The notes under the pieces are model-generated. The model saw nothing but the letters and a program-made list of their open reading frames with translations. It made no database searches and was not told the origin of the DNA. DNA of 64,000 nt, from assembly GCA_964419605.1 (NCBI GenBank), contig CAYQQM010000011.1, positions 1 to 64,000 on the forward strand. The letters are read 5' to 3'. The stretch's first letter is position 1, and every line of letters begins with the position of its first letter. Source of the DNA: JABFXX01 sp964419605 (GTDB lineage Bacteria > Myxococcota_A > Polyangia > Haliangiales > Haliangiaceae). Below are positions 8,325 to 17,542 of the stretch, piece after piece. The translations under genes were made by a program, and so were the position numbers.

Positions 8325-11300
8325 CGACACGCAAGACTTCTAGAGCCAACGCTGCTCTCACCGTCGCGATGGCGCTGGCGATCGTCGGGCACGTACGTTT
8401 CGTCACAGCTGAACCCGGCGATATCTTTCAATCCTCCGCGCCCGTGATTGGCTCCGACCCGCCGAAGGCGGCCGCGGTCCAGCACGGCGATGCATCGGTA
8501 TCCGCTCAAACCGGTGCGCTGCGATACAGCTATCCGATTGCCGTGCCGCCGGGTCGACACGGACTTGCGCCACAACTGTCGCTTGCATATTCGTCCCAAG
8601 CACCCATCTATGGCGGCCTGGCCGCGGGATGGTCGCTGCCGATCCCCCTCATCACCCTCGACACCTCTCTCGGTCGATTGGCATCCGGTGCCAAACGCTA
8701 CAAGAGCTCGCTGGCCGGAGACCGCCCTCTTGTTGTCGTCTCGGAGCCGGCGCCCGGCGATGTCGCGGCGACGTATCGCGCGCAAAACGACTCAACGTTT
8801 CAACGCTATCAACGCGCGCTTCCTGCGGCAGGGTTCGCGTGGCGCGTCCTTACGAGCGATGGTCTGATCCACACATTTGGCGACCGGGATCACACTACCA
8901 ATTGCACCATCGTGTCCGACGAATATGCGCCGCTGACACGGACGGTGGATGCGTTTGGAAACGCGGTCGACTATTTTTATCAAGCCGGTGTAGCGAACGA
9001 GTGTCGGATCGCATCGATTGTTTGGGGCCACAACGTACGCAACAACGCACATGCCGTCGCCGCGTTTGCTTCGGTCTTGTTCAGCTACAACCCCAACCCG
9101 CCGGCGTGCCACTCGACGACGCCTGGTGCAACGAGTGCGCTGCCGATCGGCTCGCAGTCGAGCTATCGAACCGGGAGACAAATCGTCACCGGCGCGAGCG
9201 AGCTCAACACCCTAACGGTTACAGTGTTTGCACCGGGACAACCCAGCGCTGTCGACCATACGCGGGTCATCACGCTAGACTACGACCGGTCCGACGCAGG
9301 CAATTGCTCTGCGGGTCATGCCGCGTATCGGGCACTCGCGTCGATCCAAGAGATCGCGAGTGGCGCCCATTCGCCGCGGGTCAGCCTTCCCGCGGTGCTG
9401 TTTCGTTACGGCCCGTCGCTCGTGTACCCAGCGTCAACCATCGCGCAGACGCCGTGGTTCACACAAGCGATCGGAGAAACTGCCGATTTAGCCCGCAATC
9501 TCAGCTGGGGATATCGCCCCGCAGACCGATGGCCGACCGTGGAGGCGATGCTGGTGGACCTCGACGGCGATGGCCGCGTCGACCGGCTCACTAATGACCC
9601 GATCCTTCGCGACGGGCACGTCGTTGCATGTGGAGCGAGGTGGCAGCGGAACGTGGGGAACATGCGATTCGATGAGCCGATGCCCATCGCGTTGCCGACG
9701 CTAAAATGGGGAACGGCAACGGGCAGTCGCTACAACGGGGGCGAGTGGGCGAATCAACACTCCAATGTGACGAACGAAACCTGTGCTCTGAACTACCAGT
9801 TGTCGACCTACGTCAACGGCTCAGGTCACGGCATGAACGCCGCGTGTGGCGGCCTCGATACCGCGGGTACGTGCATCGACGGGATCTGTTCCAACAACGG
9901 CGCGGATTGCGAACCGAGGGCGCCCACCGCGAATTACACTACGCTCGCGTATCGCTGGATCGATATCGACGGGGACGGACTCACCGATCTCATCGCATCG
10001 CCGGCGCAGGGCGGTTATGGACTTTACGACCTGCAGTGGGGGCGAGGCTTCAAGGCGCCGCCCGAGCCCGCACTGTTTGGCGCCTTTCCCCCCTGTCCCG
10101 CGCGACAGCCGCCGGTCTACCCGTTCGGCTGGGGCTACACGATGTGCGGGGGACTGTACCCGTGGTTTATTTATCGCAATCACGGCCGCGCGACGTTTGG
10201 CACCCATGGGCTGCCCGACGCGATCAAGTACCAACCCGTACCGCTTGAATCGTCGACGGGGGACTCGTCGATCATCGGCACTACCGTGTCGCAGAACCAG
10301 GGCATGGTTGACGTCGATGGCGACGGATTTCTCGATGCAATTGCTGGCGCAGGTTCGGAGTGGTCGGTCTACCGCAACGACGGAACCGGGCAGCTGCTAC
10401 CGGCTGTAGGGACATGGTTAGGGGCCACGGGGGACACACTGGCTCGGTCGGCGTGCCCCCCGGGATCGGGCATCTGCAGTCCACTCCTCGGAGTCGCTGG
10501 GCTGTTCGACGCCAATGGCGACGGCCTCGTCGACCAATGGAATCAGGTGGGGACCGGACCGCTTGCGAATGTTGAGTTCAATGACGGCACGCGATTTCGA
10601 GCGCCTGGCGATACCGGGGAGCTCCAGCTGTCGGTTCGGCCAGCGACCGACGCATTCATGCAGGTACTGAGCGGTGGCTCGGTGGGCATTGGATCGCCAA
10701 GGGCGAATCCGAGATCCTGGATCGATAGCGGCTATCGCAACGACATCACGCGCGCGATCGACCTCGACGGAGATGGCCGTCCTGACGTGTGGACGAGCGT
10801 CGGTACACCGCCGACCACAATCTTTAACCAAGGCGGTCAGTTCGCCGGAACGGCTTTGATGGGCGATGCGCAAGCACTCGCGCATTGGATGGTCGCTTCG
10901 ATCAGCAGCGGGAAGCGAACGTGGGAAGTCCGCTCGGACATGGTCGATCTGGATGGGGACGGAATCCCTGAGGGCGTATTCGCGGGAACCGACGGGGTTA
11001 CCGATTCGCTTCAGATATCGCGCATTGCCACGCCAACTCAGCCACCGCGCTTGCTCGTGCAGATCGACAACCAGCGCGGTGCCATCACGAACGTTGCATA
11101 TGCGTCGCTGAATTCGGCGATCGTGACGCGAACCGACACGTCGTACATGCCGCGCACCGGCTGGGTCGTGAGCTCGCTGAGTACTCTCGACTCGATCGCG
11201 AACACCACCACGGCGTCGAGCTTTCGGTACGAATCTCCACGCTATCTGCCGGATGATCGCGGCCAATTCGGATTCCGAGGCTTTGACCTCGTCGAAACGA

Positions 11301-14300
11301 CGCTTCCGTCGGGGGCTGTGAAGGCGGACCGCTACAGCTACACCCCCGACTGGAGTGGCCGCTTATCGCAAACCGCGATGCGTCCGGCGGAAGCGCCGGC
11401 AGAGGCTCGCACGATCGACAGGACCACCTGGGTTGCGAAGGGCTTGTTCTGCGACGCGGGGAACGCGAACTGTGCGATTACGACCTATCACGCCATAGCT
11501 ACCGATCATCTCATTTGTGCCAACGGCACAGCCGAAGCGCAATGCACGCCCTTCACGGCAGCCGGGTACACGCGAACGGATACCCTATGGTCACCTTGTG
11601 CTTCGACGATGTCGGGGGGCCCGTGCGACGCAGCAGCGGTCCAGACTCCGGGCGCCCTGCTTTGGATTCCTACCGACTCTACACTGCAGCGAGGGACCGC
11701 CCTCATCGACGGCGATCGCCGAACTTCGACGAGCTACGCGGTATGGTCGGACGGATCGACGTATCGCGTCCGACCGTTGATGACGACGAACGAGGTATGG
11801 AAACCTGGAGGATTCGAAGTATACGGTCGGACCGCGACCGAGTGGAACCGCGATTCGGGTCTGGAATATTCGCTTCCCGTGGCGGATCTGGTGTGGTTCA
11901 ACAACTCGAGCCCAACCTGTACCGCAACGACCTCAAGCTGTGCCGTTACCCGCCGCCGCTACGACCTTGAGACTGGAAATCTCGTGGAGCGGTGGAAGCC
12001 GATGCAGAATTCTGCCGACGGACCCTCCACCACCTACGAGTACGACAGCCGCAAACTATTTGTCACCGCCGAGCAAACCGAACCGGGTGGACATCTCAAG
12101 ATCCCCAAGCGCTTTACCTACGTCTACGACTATGGAACCGGAACCAAACTCGCGACGATCGGGCCAAACATCGCGAGCTGCTCGGGCCCACCGCCGTACG
12201 CAACTTCGACGTCGATCTGTCCCGAGGGTACAACGCATCTTCAGAGCAGGCGAATTGAGGTCGACGGGCTCGGGCGTACGCTGAGCCGGTGGGAGACCTA
12301 CGCCGACCCCGACCATCCCGACTACTACATCGAACTTGAGCGCGAGCGAAACTCGTATGTCGACGCGATGCCGTCGTCGATCGCAACCCAGACTGCGATC
12401 GATCTACCTCAGCACTCCCTTAGCGGGAGTGCTGCGCGCCCCGGCAGAGCCGGGACTATCGATGTTGCGTTCGCCACGGTTGGAGTTCGATTCGCTACCA
12501 GCAAGGTCGAACTGGACGGTCACGGTCGACCGATCAAAAAGACCGTGTTTGCGCAGGGCGCCGCGGTTGCCGATCAGGTGTCCACATTTGCCTACGCAAA
12601 CGATGGCACGCTGCGCGCGGTCACCGCTCCTGATCCAGCGGCAAACGATAGCCCCGGCTTTGCCGGGGTGCGCAGCACTCCCGACCAGGGAGTGCGGAGG
12701 TCGATCGATGCTTCGGCAGTAACGTACACGTACGCGTTCGACAGCTTGGGACGACCCACGTCGTTGCGGCGACCGGACTCCACAAACTCTGCCAGCCAGA
12801 GTGGGACAACGCTGGCCTACAACGGACTTTCAACGACCGTCTCCGAGGGCGTGGGCGAAGCGGGTGGTCAGGGCGCCGTAACGGTCAGCACCAAAGATCC
12901 GTTCGGCCGGCTGATCAAGGTCGAAGAACAGGTCGCCGCAAATTCCTACGCCACAACAACGTATCGGTACGACGCCGCCGACAACGTGATCGAGATCGTT
13001 GACCCCGCGGGAGGGACCACCGCGATGACGCATGATTTCGCGGGCCGGCGAACGCAGCTCACGCGCGGGGGACGAACCTGGACCTACACGTACGACAAGA
13101 ACGGCAATCAAATCGCAGAAACGTTTCCTGGTTCTACCGCAGCCATTCAGCCCGACATCGACTTTACGAACACGACCACGTACGACGACACCGACGCCCC
13201 GATCGGAACGCTGATCGGTCAACGAACGCTCTCAGCCGAGGACAGCGAGACCTTCGGAGCAGCGTACGAGCGATATATCTGGGAGGTCGGACCGTCGAGC
13301 GTGGGCCGACTTTCGTTCGTCGAATCCTACGCCCCAAGCGGTGCCCTAACGACGGCAAGTCGTTATCTCTACGACCTCGACGGCCGCGAAACGTCCACGC
13401 ACCAAACGTTTCGAGATCTACCGTCGCAATCCCGTCAGACCGCTCGCAGCTATACGCTCGCCGGCGGGACTCGCACGACGAGCTACTTCGACTACCCCAC
13501 GACGGCGAGTCACGCGACGTGGTCCACCATTCGCTACGACAACCGCGGATATCCAGCGGAGATCGACCTGCGGCTTTCACCTACCGCCGCGATCAACACG
13601 GTAGGCGAGAACACGCGAAACGTAGCGGGTCTGGTGACGACGCGGCGCACGCGCGACTCAGGCCCGATGAAGTTCATCGAGTCGAACTGGACGTACGATT
13701 CGCTGGGTCGGGTCACGAGTCAGGTCGTGCAGCACGGCCCAGACCGGGTGCAGGTGGCGCGGCAGGACCTCGCGTACTTCGGCAACGACGACGTAAAGAC
13801 GCTCGATCACTGGCTCGGGGCGACCCACCATACGCAGTTCCGCTACGGCTACGATGCGCGCCACCAGCTCACCCGCGTCGATGAGACCGTGCTGCCCAAC
13901 GCATTCACGGCGAGTTATGCGTACAACGCAGCGGGCCGACTCACGAGCGTGCAAGAGGCGGCCGCGACCCTTCCGCATAGCGACGTGCGACCGCGTAACG
14001 TCACCTACGAATACCGCGGCAACGACCCCGAGCAGGTGACCGGACTCGTAGATGCGAAGGAAGGTGGTATTGCGTGGGCCTACACGTACGATGCGGCCGG
14101 CAATCAAACGATGCGGTGCTCGGGGCCCATTGCGACTGGCTCCGGCTCCTGCACGGGCAGCGATGCAACCGAATACGTCTACGACGGCAACGATCGGCTC
14201 CGGCGCGCGACGCGCAAGCGCGATGGCGCGGTGCAGGGCAGTGAGGAGTACTGGTACGACGGCCGCGGCAACCGCAACATCGTCGTTAAGCGCAACGCCA

Positions 14301-15532
14301 GCGGTGCGAAAACCGAAACGATCTGGTTCATCAACGACGTAGAAGCTCATTACGACGGAGCCGGTCAGTGGATACGGTCCTATGCCCACGTTTCGATGGG
14401 AACACCGGTTGCACGCGTGGCAACCGGTACGAGCCTCGTCGGCGAAGTCGAGTACCAGTTCCACGGCCTCGCCAACAACACGCTCGCAGCGGTGAGCGCC
14501 AACGGAACGGTCCAGGCCAGCTTTAGCTACGCCCCCTTTGGCGAAATCATCGAGGCGACCAGCGCGGGCGGTGCGACTACGGGGTTGAATGCGCACCGCC
14601 GGCGGATGAACGACAAGTTCGTGGACGAAGTGAGCGACTTGGCCTACTACGGCGCGCGCTACTACGACAAGACTTCGATGACATGGACGCAATGCGACCC
14701 GCGCTACCGGGTTGCGCCCGATGCGGCGGGCACGACTCCGCGCCGGGCCTCGCTCTATGCGTTCTCCCTCAACAATCCGCTGCGTTATCTCGATCCGGAC
14801 GGCATGGAGACCCGTCACATCGAGGCGGTCGGCCAACAAGTCGTCGAGGCCGCATTAAGCGTTGCGCCGCTGGAAACCGCACTGCTGATGCCCGCGGCGC
14901 TCCGCGCCGTTGTGGAGTCCCACGATTTCGATCGGTTCTCGGCCGGTACCCCGTCCTGTGCGTGCCTGGGCGAGCGATTCAAAAACGGTGCAACGGCGGT
15001 CGCCAACGCCGTCGGCGAAGCGCCCCACAGCGTCATAGGCTTCTTCAACGCCCTTGACGACGGCCCAAATCGAGCCGCACCCCCGCCGAGCCCGCAACAG
15101 TTTGCGTCGTTTCAGGAATTCGCCCAATCCAGCGCCGCCACCGACGCCCTTTTCCGCCGTCTGCCAGGGTCTAAGGCCTCCGAGAGTGTCGGAGCCGCGG
15201 AAGGTGCTGCTCGGGGAGGAGCCAGCGTCGTGCGCGCGGGGCAGGCCGGCGAAGCCGCCGTTCGCAGCGTCGCGGACATCGGTCCGAAGGTTCCCATCAC
15301 CGTGGCTGGCCGAGGCCGAATCCCAGATGGATTGAACCTGGAGGCACGGGTGCTCTCTGAGGTGAAGAACGTGAGTTCTCTCAGCTACACGCGGCAGCTC
15401 CGCGACTTCGCTGCGCATGCTAGAGCGAACGGCCTTAGATTCGACCTCTGGGTAAGACCGGATACGGAGCTCTCGGGACCACTGGCGCGAGAGGTCGCGA
15501 ACAAAGCGATCAACCTGCGGTACATTCCATGA
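8321..15532 (+). CDS. SpvB/Rhs-family polymorphic toxin with C-terminal REase-like domain
   Basis: A 2403-aa exported toxin. A Sec-type signal peptide (MTTRKTSRANAALTVAM... to TA) supports the ATG at 8321 over a start further upstream. Residues about 30-110 match the SpvB N-terminal region. At least six FG-GAP/VCBS-like D-x-D-G-D-G motifs follow, then a TcdB-middle-like segment, many Rhs YD repeats, and the Rhs core ending in NPLRYLDPDG near residue 2165, where these proteins autocleave. The C-terminal 240 aa are the variable toxin; PDG...EVKN near the end is a PD-(D/E)xK-type nuclease signature, resembling Tox-REase-7 (family assignment inferred). It is like a fused TcB-TcC shell. The gene overlaps the preceding lipoprotein and the following immunity gene by 4 bp each. 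Confidence 0.9.
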   Translation: MTTRKTSRANAALTVAMALAIVGHVRFVTAEPGDIFQSSAPVIGSDPPKAAAVQHGDASVSAQTGALRYSYPIAVPPGRHGLAPQLSLAYSSQAPIYGGLAAGWSLPIPLITLDTSLGRLASGAKRYKSSLAGDRPLVVVSEPAPGDVAATYRAQNDSTFQRYQRALPAAGFAWRVLTSDGLIHTFGDRDHTTNCTIVSDEYAPLTRTVDAFGNAVDYFYQAGVANECRIASIVWGHNVRNNAHAVAAFASVLFSYNPNPPACHSTTPGATSALPIGSQSSYRTGRQIVTGASELNTLTVTVFAPGQPSAVDHTRVITLDYDRSDAGNCSAGHAAYRALASIQEIASGAHSPRVSLPAVLFRYGPSLVYPASTIAQTPWFTQAIGETADLARNLSWGYRPADRWPTVEAMLVDLDGDGRVDRLTNDPILRDGHVVACGARWQRNVGNMRFDEPMPIALPTLKWGTATGSRYNGGEWANQHSNVTNETCALNYQLSTYVNGSGHGMNAACGGLDTAGTCIDGICSNNGADCEPRAPTANYTTLAYRWIDIDGDGLTDLIASPAQGGYGLYDLQWGRGFKAPPEPALFGAFPPCPARQPPVYPFGWGYTMCGGLYPWFIYRNHGRATFGTHGLPDAIKYQPVPLESSTGDSSIIGTTVSQNQGMVDVDGDGFLDAIAGAGSEWSVYRNDGTGQLLPAVGTWLGATGDTLARSACPPGSGICSPLLGVAGLFDANGDGLVDQWNQVGTGPLANVEFNDGTRFRAPGDTGELQLSVRPATDAFMQVLSGGSVGIGSPRANPRSWIDSGYRNDITRAIDLDGDGRPDVWTSVGTPPTTIFNQGGQFAGTALMGDAQALAHWMVASISSGKRTWEVRSDMVDLDGDGIPEGVFAGTDGVTDSLQISRIATPTQPPRLLVQIDNQRGAITNVAYASLNSAIVTRTDTSYMPRTGWVVSSLSTLDSIANTTTASSFRYESPRYLPDDRGQFGFRGFDLVETTLPSGAVKADRYSYTPDWSGRLSQTAMRPAEAPAEARTIDRTTWVAKGLFCDAGNANCAITTYHAIATDHLICANGTAEAQCTPFTAAGYTRTDTLWSPCASTMSGGPCDAAAVQTPGALLWIPTDSTLQRGTALIDGDRRTSTSYAVWSDGSTYRVRPLMTTNEVWKPGGFEVYGRTATEWNRDSGLEYSLPVADLVWFNNSSPTCTATTSSCAVTRRRYDLETGNLVERWKPMQNSADGPSTTYEYDSRKLFVTAEQTEPGGHLKIPKRFTYVYDYGTGTKLATIGPNIASCSGPPPYATSTSICPEGTTHLQSRRIEVDGLGRTLSRWETYADPDHPDYYIELERERNSYVDAMPSSIATQTAIDLPQHSLSGSAARPGRAGTIDVAFATVGVRFATSKVELDGHGRPIKKTVFAQGAAVADQVSTFAYANDGTLRAVTAPDPAANDSPGFAGVRSTPDQGVRRSIDASAVTYTYAFDSLGRPTSLRRPDSTNSASQSGTTLAYNGLSTTVSEGVGEAGGQGAVTVSTKDPFGRLIKVEEQVAANSYATTTYRYDAADNVIEIVDPAGGTTAMTHDFAGRRTQLTRGGRTWTYTYDKNGNQIAETFPGSTAAIQPDIDFTNTTTYDDTDAPIGTLIGQRTLSAEDSETFGAAYERYIWEVGPSSVGRLSFVESYAPSGALTTASRYLYDLDGRETSTHQTFRDLPSQSRQTARSYTLAGGTRTTSYFDYPTTASHATWSTIRYDNRGYPAEIDLRLSPTAAINTVGENTRNVAGLVTTRRTRDSGPMKFIESNWTYDSLGRVTSQVVQHGPDRVQVARQDLAYFGNDDVKTLDHWLGATHHTQFRYGYDARHQLTRVDETVLPNAFTASYAYNAAGRLTSVQEAAATLPHSDVRPRNVTYEYRGNDPEQVTGLVDAKEGGIAWAYTYDAAGNQTMRCSGPIATGSGSCTGSDATEYVYDGNDRLRRATRKRDGAVQGSEEYWYDGRGNRNIVVKRNASGAKTETIWFINDVEAHYDGAGQWIRSYAHVSMGTPVARVATGTSLVGEVEYQFHGLANNTLAAVSANGTVQASFSYAPFGEIIEATSAGGATTGLNAHRRRMNDKFVDEVSDLAYYGARYYDKTSMTWTQCDPRYRVAPDAAGTTPRRASLYAFSLNNPLRYLDPDGMETRHIEAVGQQVVEAALSVAPLETALLMPAALRAVVESHDFDRFSAGTPSCACLGERFKNGATAVANAVGEAPHSVIGFFNALDDGPNRAAPPPSPQQFASFQEFAQSSAATDALFRRLPGSKASESVGAAEGAARGGASVVRAGQAGEAAVRSVADIGPKVPITVAGRGRIPDGLNLEARVLSEVKNVSSLSYTRQLRDFAAHARANGLRFDLWVRPDTELSGPLAREVANKAINLRYIP
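12411..12454. repeat. Two-hairpin palindromic element inside rhs gene, copy 1
   Basis: Two adjacent hairpins: arms AGCACTCCC/GGGAGTGCT with a 5-base loop, then CCCGGC/GCCGGG with a 3-base loop. The sequence stays in frame with the Rhs reading frame. It is the inverted counterpart of 12652-12695. It resembles REP/BIME-type intergenic palindromes but sits in coding DNA. Confidence 0.7.
12652..12695. repeat. Two-hairpin palindromic element inside rhs gene, copy 2 (inverted)
   Basis: Arms CCCCGGC/GCCGGGG (loop TTT) followed by AGCACTCCC/GGGAGTGC (loop GACCA). Reading the opposite strand gives nearly the same element as 12411-12454, about 200 bp away. Both stay in frame. Confidence 0.7.
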
Positions 15533-16155
15533 CGAAGAAGAAGGTTACCGCGGCAGAATTAATGGCTAAGCTCAACGCCGACCCGACGTTCGTTGCGGAG
15601 CGCGAGGCGAGGGAGGCGGTCCGCATGGCTCGCGTCGAGGCACTCCGGGTCGAGTTGATACCGGTACTTGAGCACCTTCGGGCCGCCGGATGCTCGGTCT
15701 TTTCTGCGTCAGACCTCATGAAGCCTCCCTACCCGAACGCGGCTCCGTGGCCAGCATCCATACCGATGCTGCTGGATCACCTTCAGCGGGCCGGCTATTC
15801 CACGGACGCTCGAGAACTACTCGCTCGCGCCGTGGCAGTGCCCGAGGCGAAGTGCGGCTGGGACGTGCTCACGCGTTTGTTCCAGGAGGAGCAAGCGAAA
15901 GCCCCCAAAGATGGGCTAGCAGCGGCGATCGCCGCCGCTGCCGACGATGAGGTGATCGGCGAAGTAATCGCCCTGGCCCGAGACACGCGCCAAGGCTCAA
16001 GCCGCCTGCTCCTTCTGAGCGCCCTCGAACGCTCCAAAGACCCGCGGGCCCGAGCAGCGCTCATTGAGCTCGCCACCGATCCGGACCTCACTAAGGAGAT
16101 CCGGGTGATACTGCGACGTCGTAAGCGGTCCAGCAGAGGAATCATCATTCACTGA
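15529..16155 (+). CDS. Putative immunity protein for the Rhs toxin, HEAT-like C-terminus
   Basis: A 208-aa soluble protein whose ATG overlaps the Rhs stop codon (ATGA at 15529-15532). A small gene directly after an Rhs toxin is the classic immunity position (established for this system type). The N-terminus is charged and helical. Residues about 130-190 read like a short HEAT repeat (LLLLSALERSKDPRARAALIELATDPDL). There is no signal peptide, so it would act in the cytoplasm, consistent with neutralising a nuclease. I do not recognise a named Imm family; the function is inferred from position. Confidence 0.75.
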   Translation: MTKKKVTAAELMAKLNADPTFVAEREAREAVRMARVEALRVELIPVLEHLRAAGCSVFSASDLMKPPYPNAAPWPASIPMLLDHLQRAGYSTDARELLARAVAVPEAKCGWDVLTRLFQEEQAKAPKDGLAAAIAAAADDEVIGEVIALARDTRQGSSRLLLLSALERSKDPRARAALIELATDPDLTKEIRVILRRRKRSSRGIIIH

Positions 16156-16173
16156 CGCTGAGAGCGCTCCCAG

Positions 16174-16395
16174 ATGACATACTCGATAATCCAACCTGCC
16201 TTCACCTTGCGGTTTCGCAACATGGCGAAGAAGGACCTGATCGCGTACGCCGACTGGTTCTACGACTCAACACCCCGACGACTTAGAAGACCTCGCTGTC
16301 AAGGAGAGGGTCCCTGCCAAGAACCTCAATGAGTACCCGTCCTTTGTTTTCGAGCAGAGCTACTTTACAGTCTTAATAAAAGCCTGTTTTTATTA
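16174..16395 (+). pseudogene. Frameshifted remnant of a toxin-locus protein
   Basis: Starting at the ATG at 16174 the frame gives MTYSIIQPAFTLRF, then NMAKKDLIAYADWFYDSTP, and then stops early. Removing one C from the CCCC run near 16275 continues as PDDLEDLAVKERVPAKNL and reaches a stop at 16393-16395. The continuation resembles the ...WF...P.sLe.L.. pattern of small proteins found beside Rhs/WXG toxins, but the middle of such proteins is missing. This is best read as a decayed second immunity or accessory gene. A sequencing error in the homopolymer is the alternative. Confidence 0.5.
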
Positions 16396-16396
16396 A
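16373..16396. repeat. AT-rich hairpin downstream of converging genes
   Basis: TTAATAAAA and TTTTATTAA form 9-bp arms around a 6-base loop, very AT-rich for this genome. It lies between the toxin locus and the 3' end of the minus-strand propeller gene. It could be an AT-type bidirectional terminator or a recombination scar. Part of it (ttttattaacaa, 16387-16398) recurs at 20415-20426. Confidence 0.4.
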
Positions 16397-16468
16397 CAAA
16401 TCAAGCAGCAGTATACTGGGCCGACCTCTCCCATGCCACAACGCGCTCCCACGAGGGATGCGCAAAAT

Positions 16469-17542
16469 TCAGGGGCGGAGGCGGATGCGGTAGGCCCGGG
16501 CGGTCGGGGTGTCGTAGACGATTATGATGTCGCCATCGATGCGCGGCGCCTTTTCAGGGACGGCGGGTGCGATGCCTGCGCGCTCGGTGGACAGGAATAC
16601 GCCGGATTCGAATTTTTGCACGATGCCGGTTTTGCCGTCCGGTAGATGGACGGCGTGAAGCGAGGTGTCTTCGCTGTCGTAGTACGCGACCCAATCGCCC
16701 CCCGCCGCGATGTAGCCGAGGAACTGGCTCTGGGAACTGCGATGCGACCACACCGGCGTGCCGTCGCCGCGCCGGAGCACGGTGAGGGTGACGCGGGAAT
16801 CGGTGACGTATTCCTTCGATGCCACCGCGATCCATCGATCACTCGCCGCGATCGCGGCTATCGCGGTATGGGGACGTCCTGCGTAGGTCCAGGTTCGCTG
16901 CAGTGTTTGGGTGTCGAACGCCGCAACGGTTGCGTCGAAATCGGTGACCAGCGTGCGGCCATCGGGGGTGATGCTCACCCACGTGCCGGCATCCATCTCG
17001 CGCTTCGCGCCATCGGCGATGGCCAAGGCGCGGACCTTGCGCCCGCCGGCGACCCAGAATTCGTCGCGGGTGAAGTGGTCCGCTGGACTGCCGTGGCCGG
17101 GGTCCCACCACATTTCCTGGCACGTAGCCGGGTCGATTCGCTCGACGGAGCCGATGCCATTGGCAACGATGAGTTTCTCGCCGAACCGATACCATTCGGC
17201 GAGAGCAGAAGGATCAATCGTACAACGCGTCTTCGAAAGGCCTGTGTCGAGATTCACATCGAGCAGCGGTGCTTCGTCAACACTGGTGCTGACACCAACG
17301 ACGAAGGCGGACCCGATACCGCTGTGCGGCATGGCCCATTTTCCCCGCGCATCCGATCGCCATCGCACGGCTCCATCGGGCGCGAGGCGTTCGATGTGAT
17401 TGCCATCATCGACAAGCACATCGCCACCGACGATGGCGAACGGCTGCACGGCGTCGCTGCCGATTCGTTGCACGACAATTCCGTGTTCGGCTCGGCAGCC
17501 GATGCCGAGGGCGAGAATCCCAACCCAGCGATAGGACATCAT
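16469..17542 (-). CDS. PQQ-type beta-propeller lipoprotein
   Basis: 357 aa. The start chosen is the ATG at 17542, which overlaps the stop of the upstream gene (ATGA). The N-terminus MMSYRWVGILALGIGC is a signal sequence ending in a cysteine, so a lipoprotein is likely, though the lipobox is weak. The rest is a series of beta-strand blades with conserved Trp/Gly/Asp turns (VRWRSDARGKW, EMWWDPG, RTWTYAGRP, PVWSHRS) typical of PQQ/WD-like propellers. There are no enzyme motifs. Operon placement after the eCIS-core protein suggests it binds or tethers that protein or a surface ligand (inference). Confidence 0.8.
   Translation of the reverse strand: MMSYRWVGILALGIGCRAEHGIVVQRIGSDAVQPFAIVGGDVLVDDGNHIERLAPDGAVRWRSDARGKWAMPHSGIGSAFVVGVSTSVDEAPLLDVNLDTGLSKTRCTIDPSALAEWYRFGEKLIVANGIGSVERIDPATCQEMWWDPGHGSPADHFTRDEFWVAGGRKVRALAIADGAKREMDAGTWVSITPDGRTLVTDFDATVAAFDTQTLQRTWTYAGRPHTAIAAIAASDRWIAVASKEYVTDSRVTLTVLRRGDGTPVWSHRSSQSQFLGYIAAGGDWVAYYDSEDTSLHAVHLPDGKTGIVQKFESGVFLSTERAGIAPAVPEKAPRIDGDIIIVYDTPTARAYRIRLRP

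Noticed and set aside
12411..12695. Terminators inside the Rhs gene
   Set aside because: The hairpins lack T-runs and lie in the middle of a continuous coding frame.
13658..14839. Long antisense frame (393 codons) opposite the Rhs gene
   Set aside because: It mirrors the third-position pattern of the Rhs frame in high-GC DNA, has no start context and no recognisable domain.
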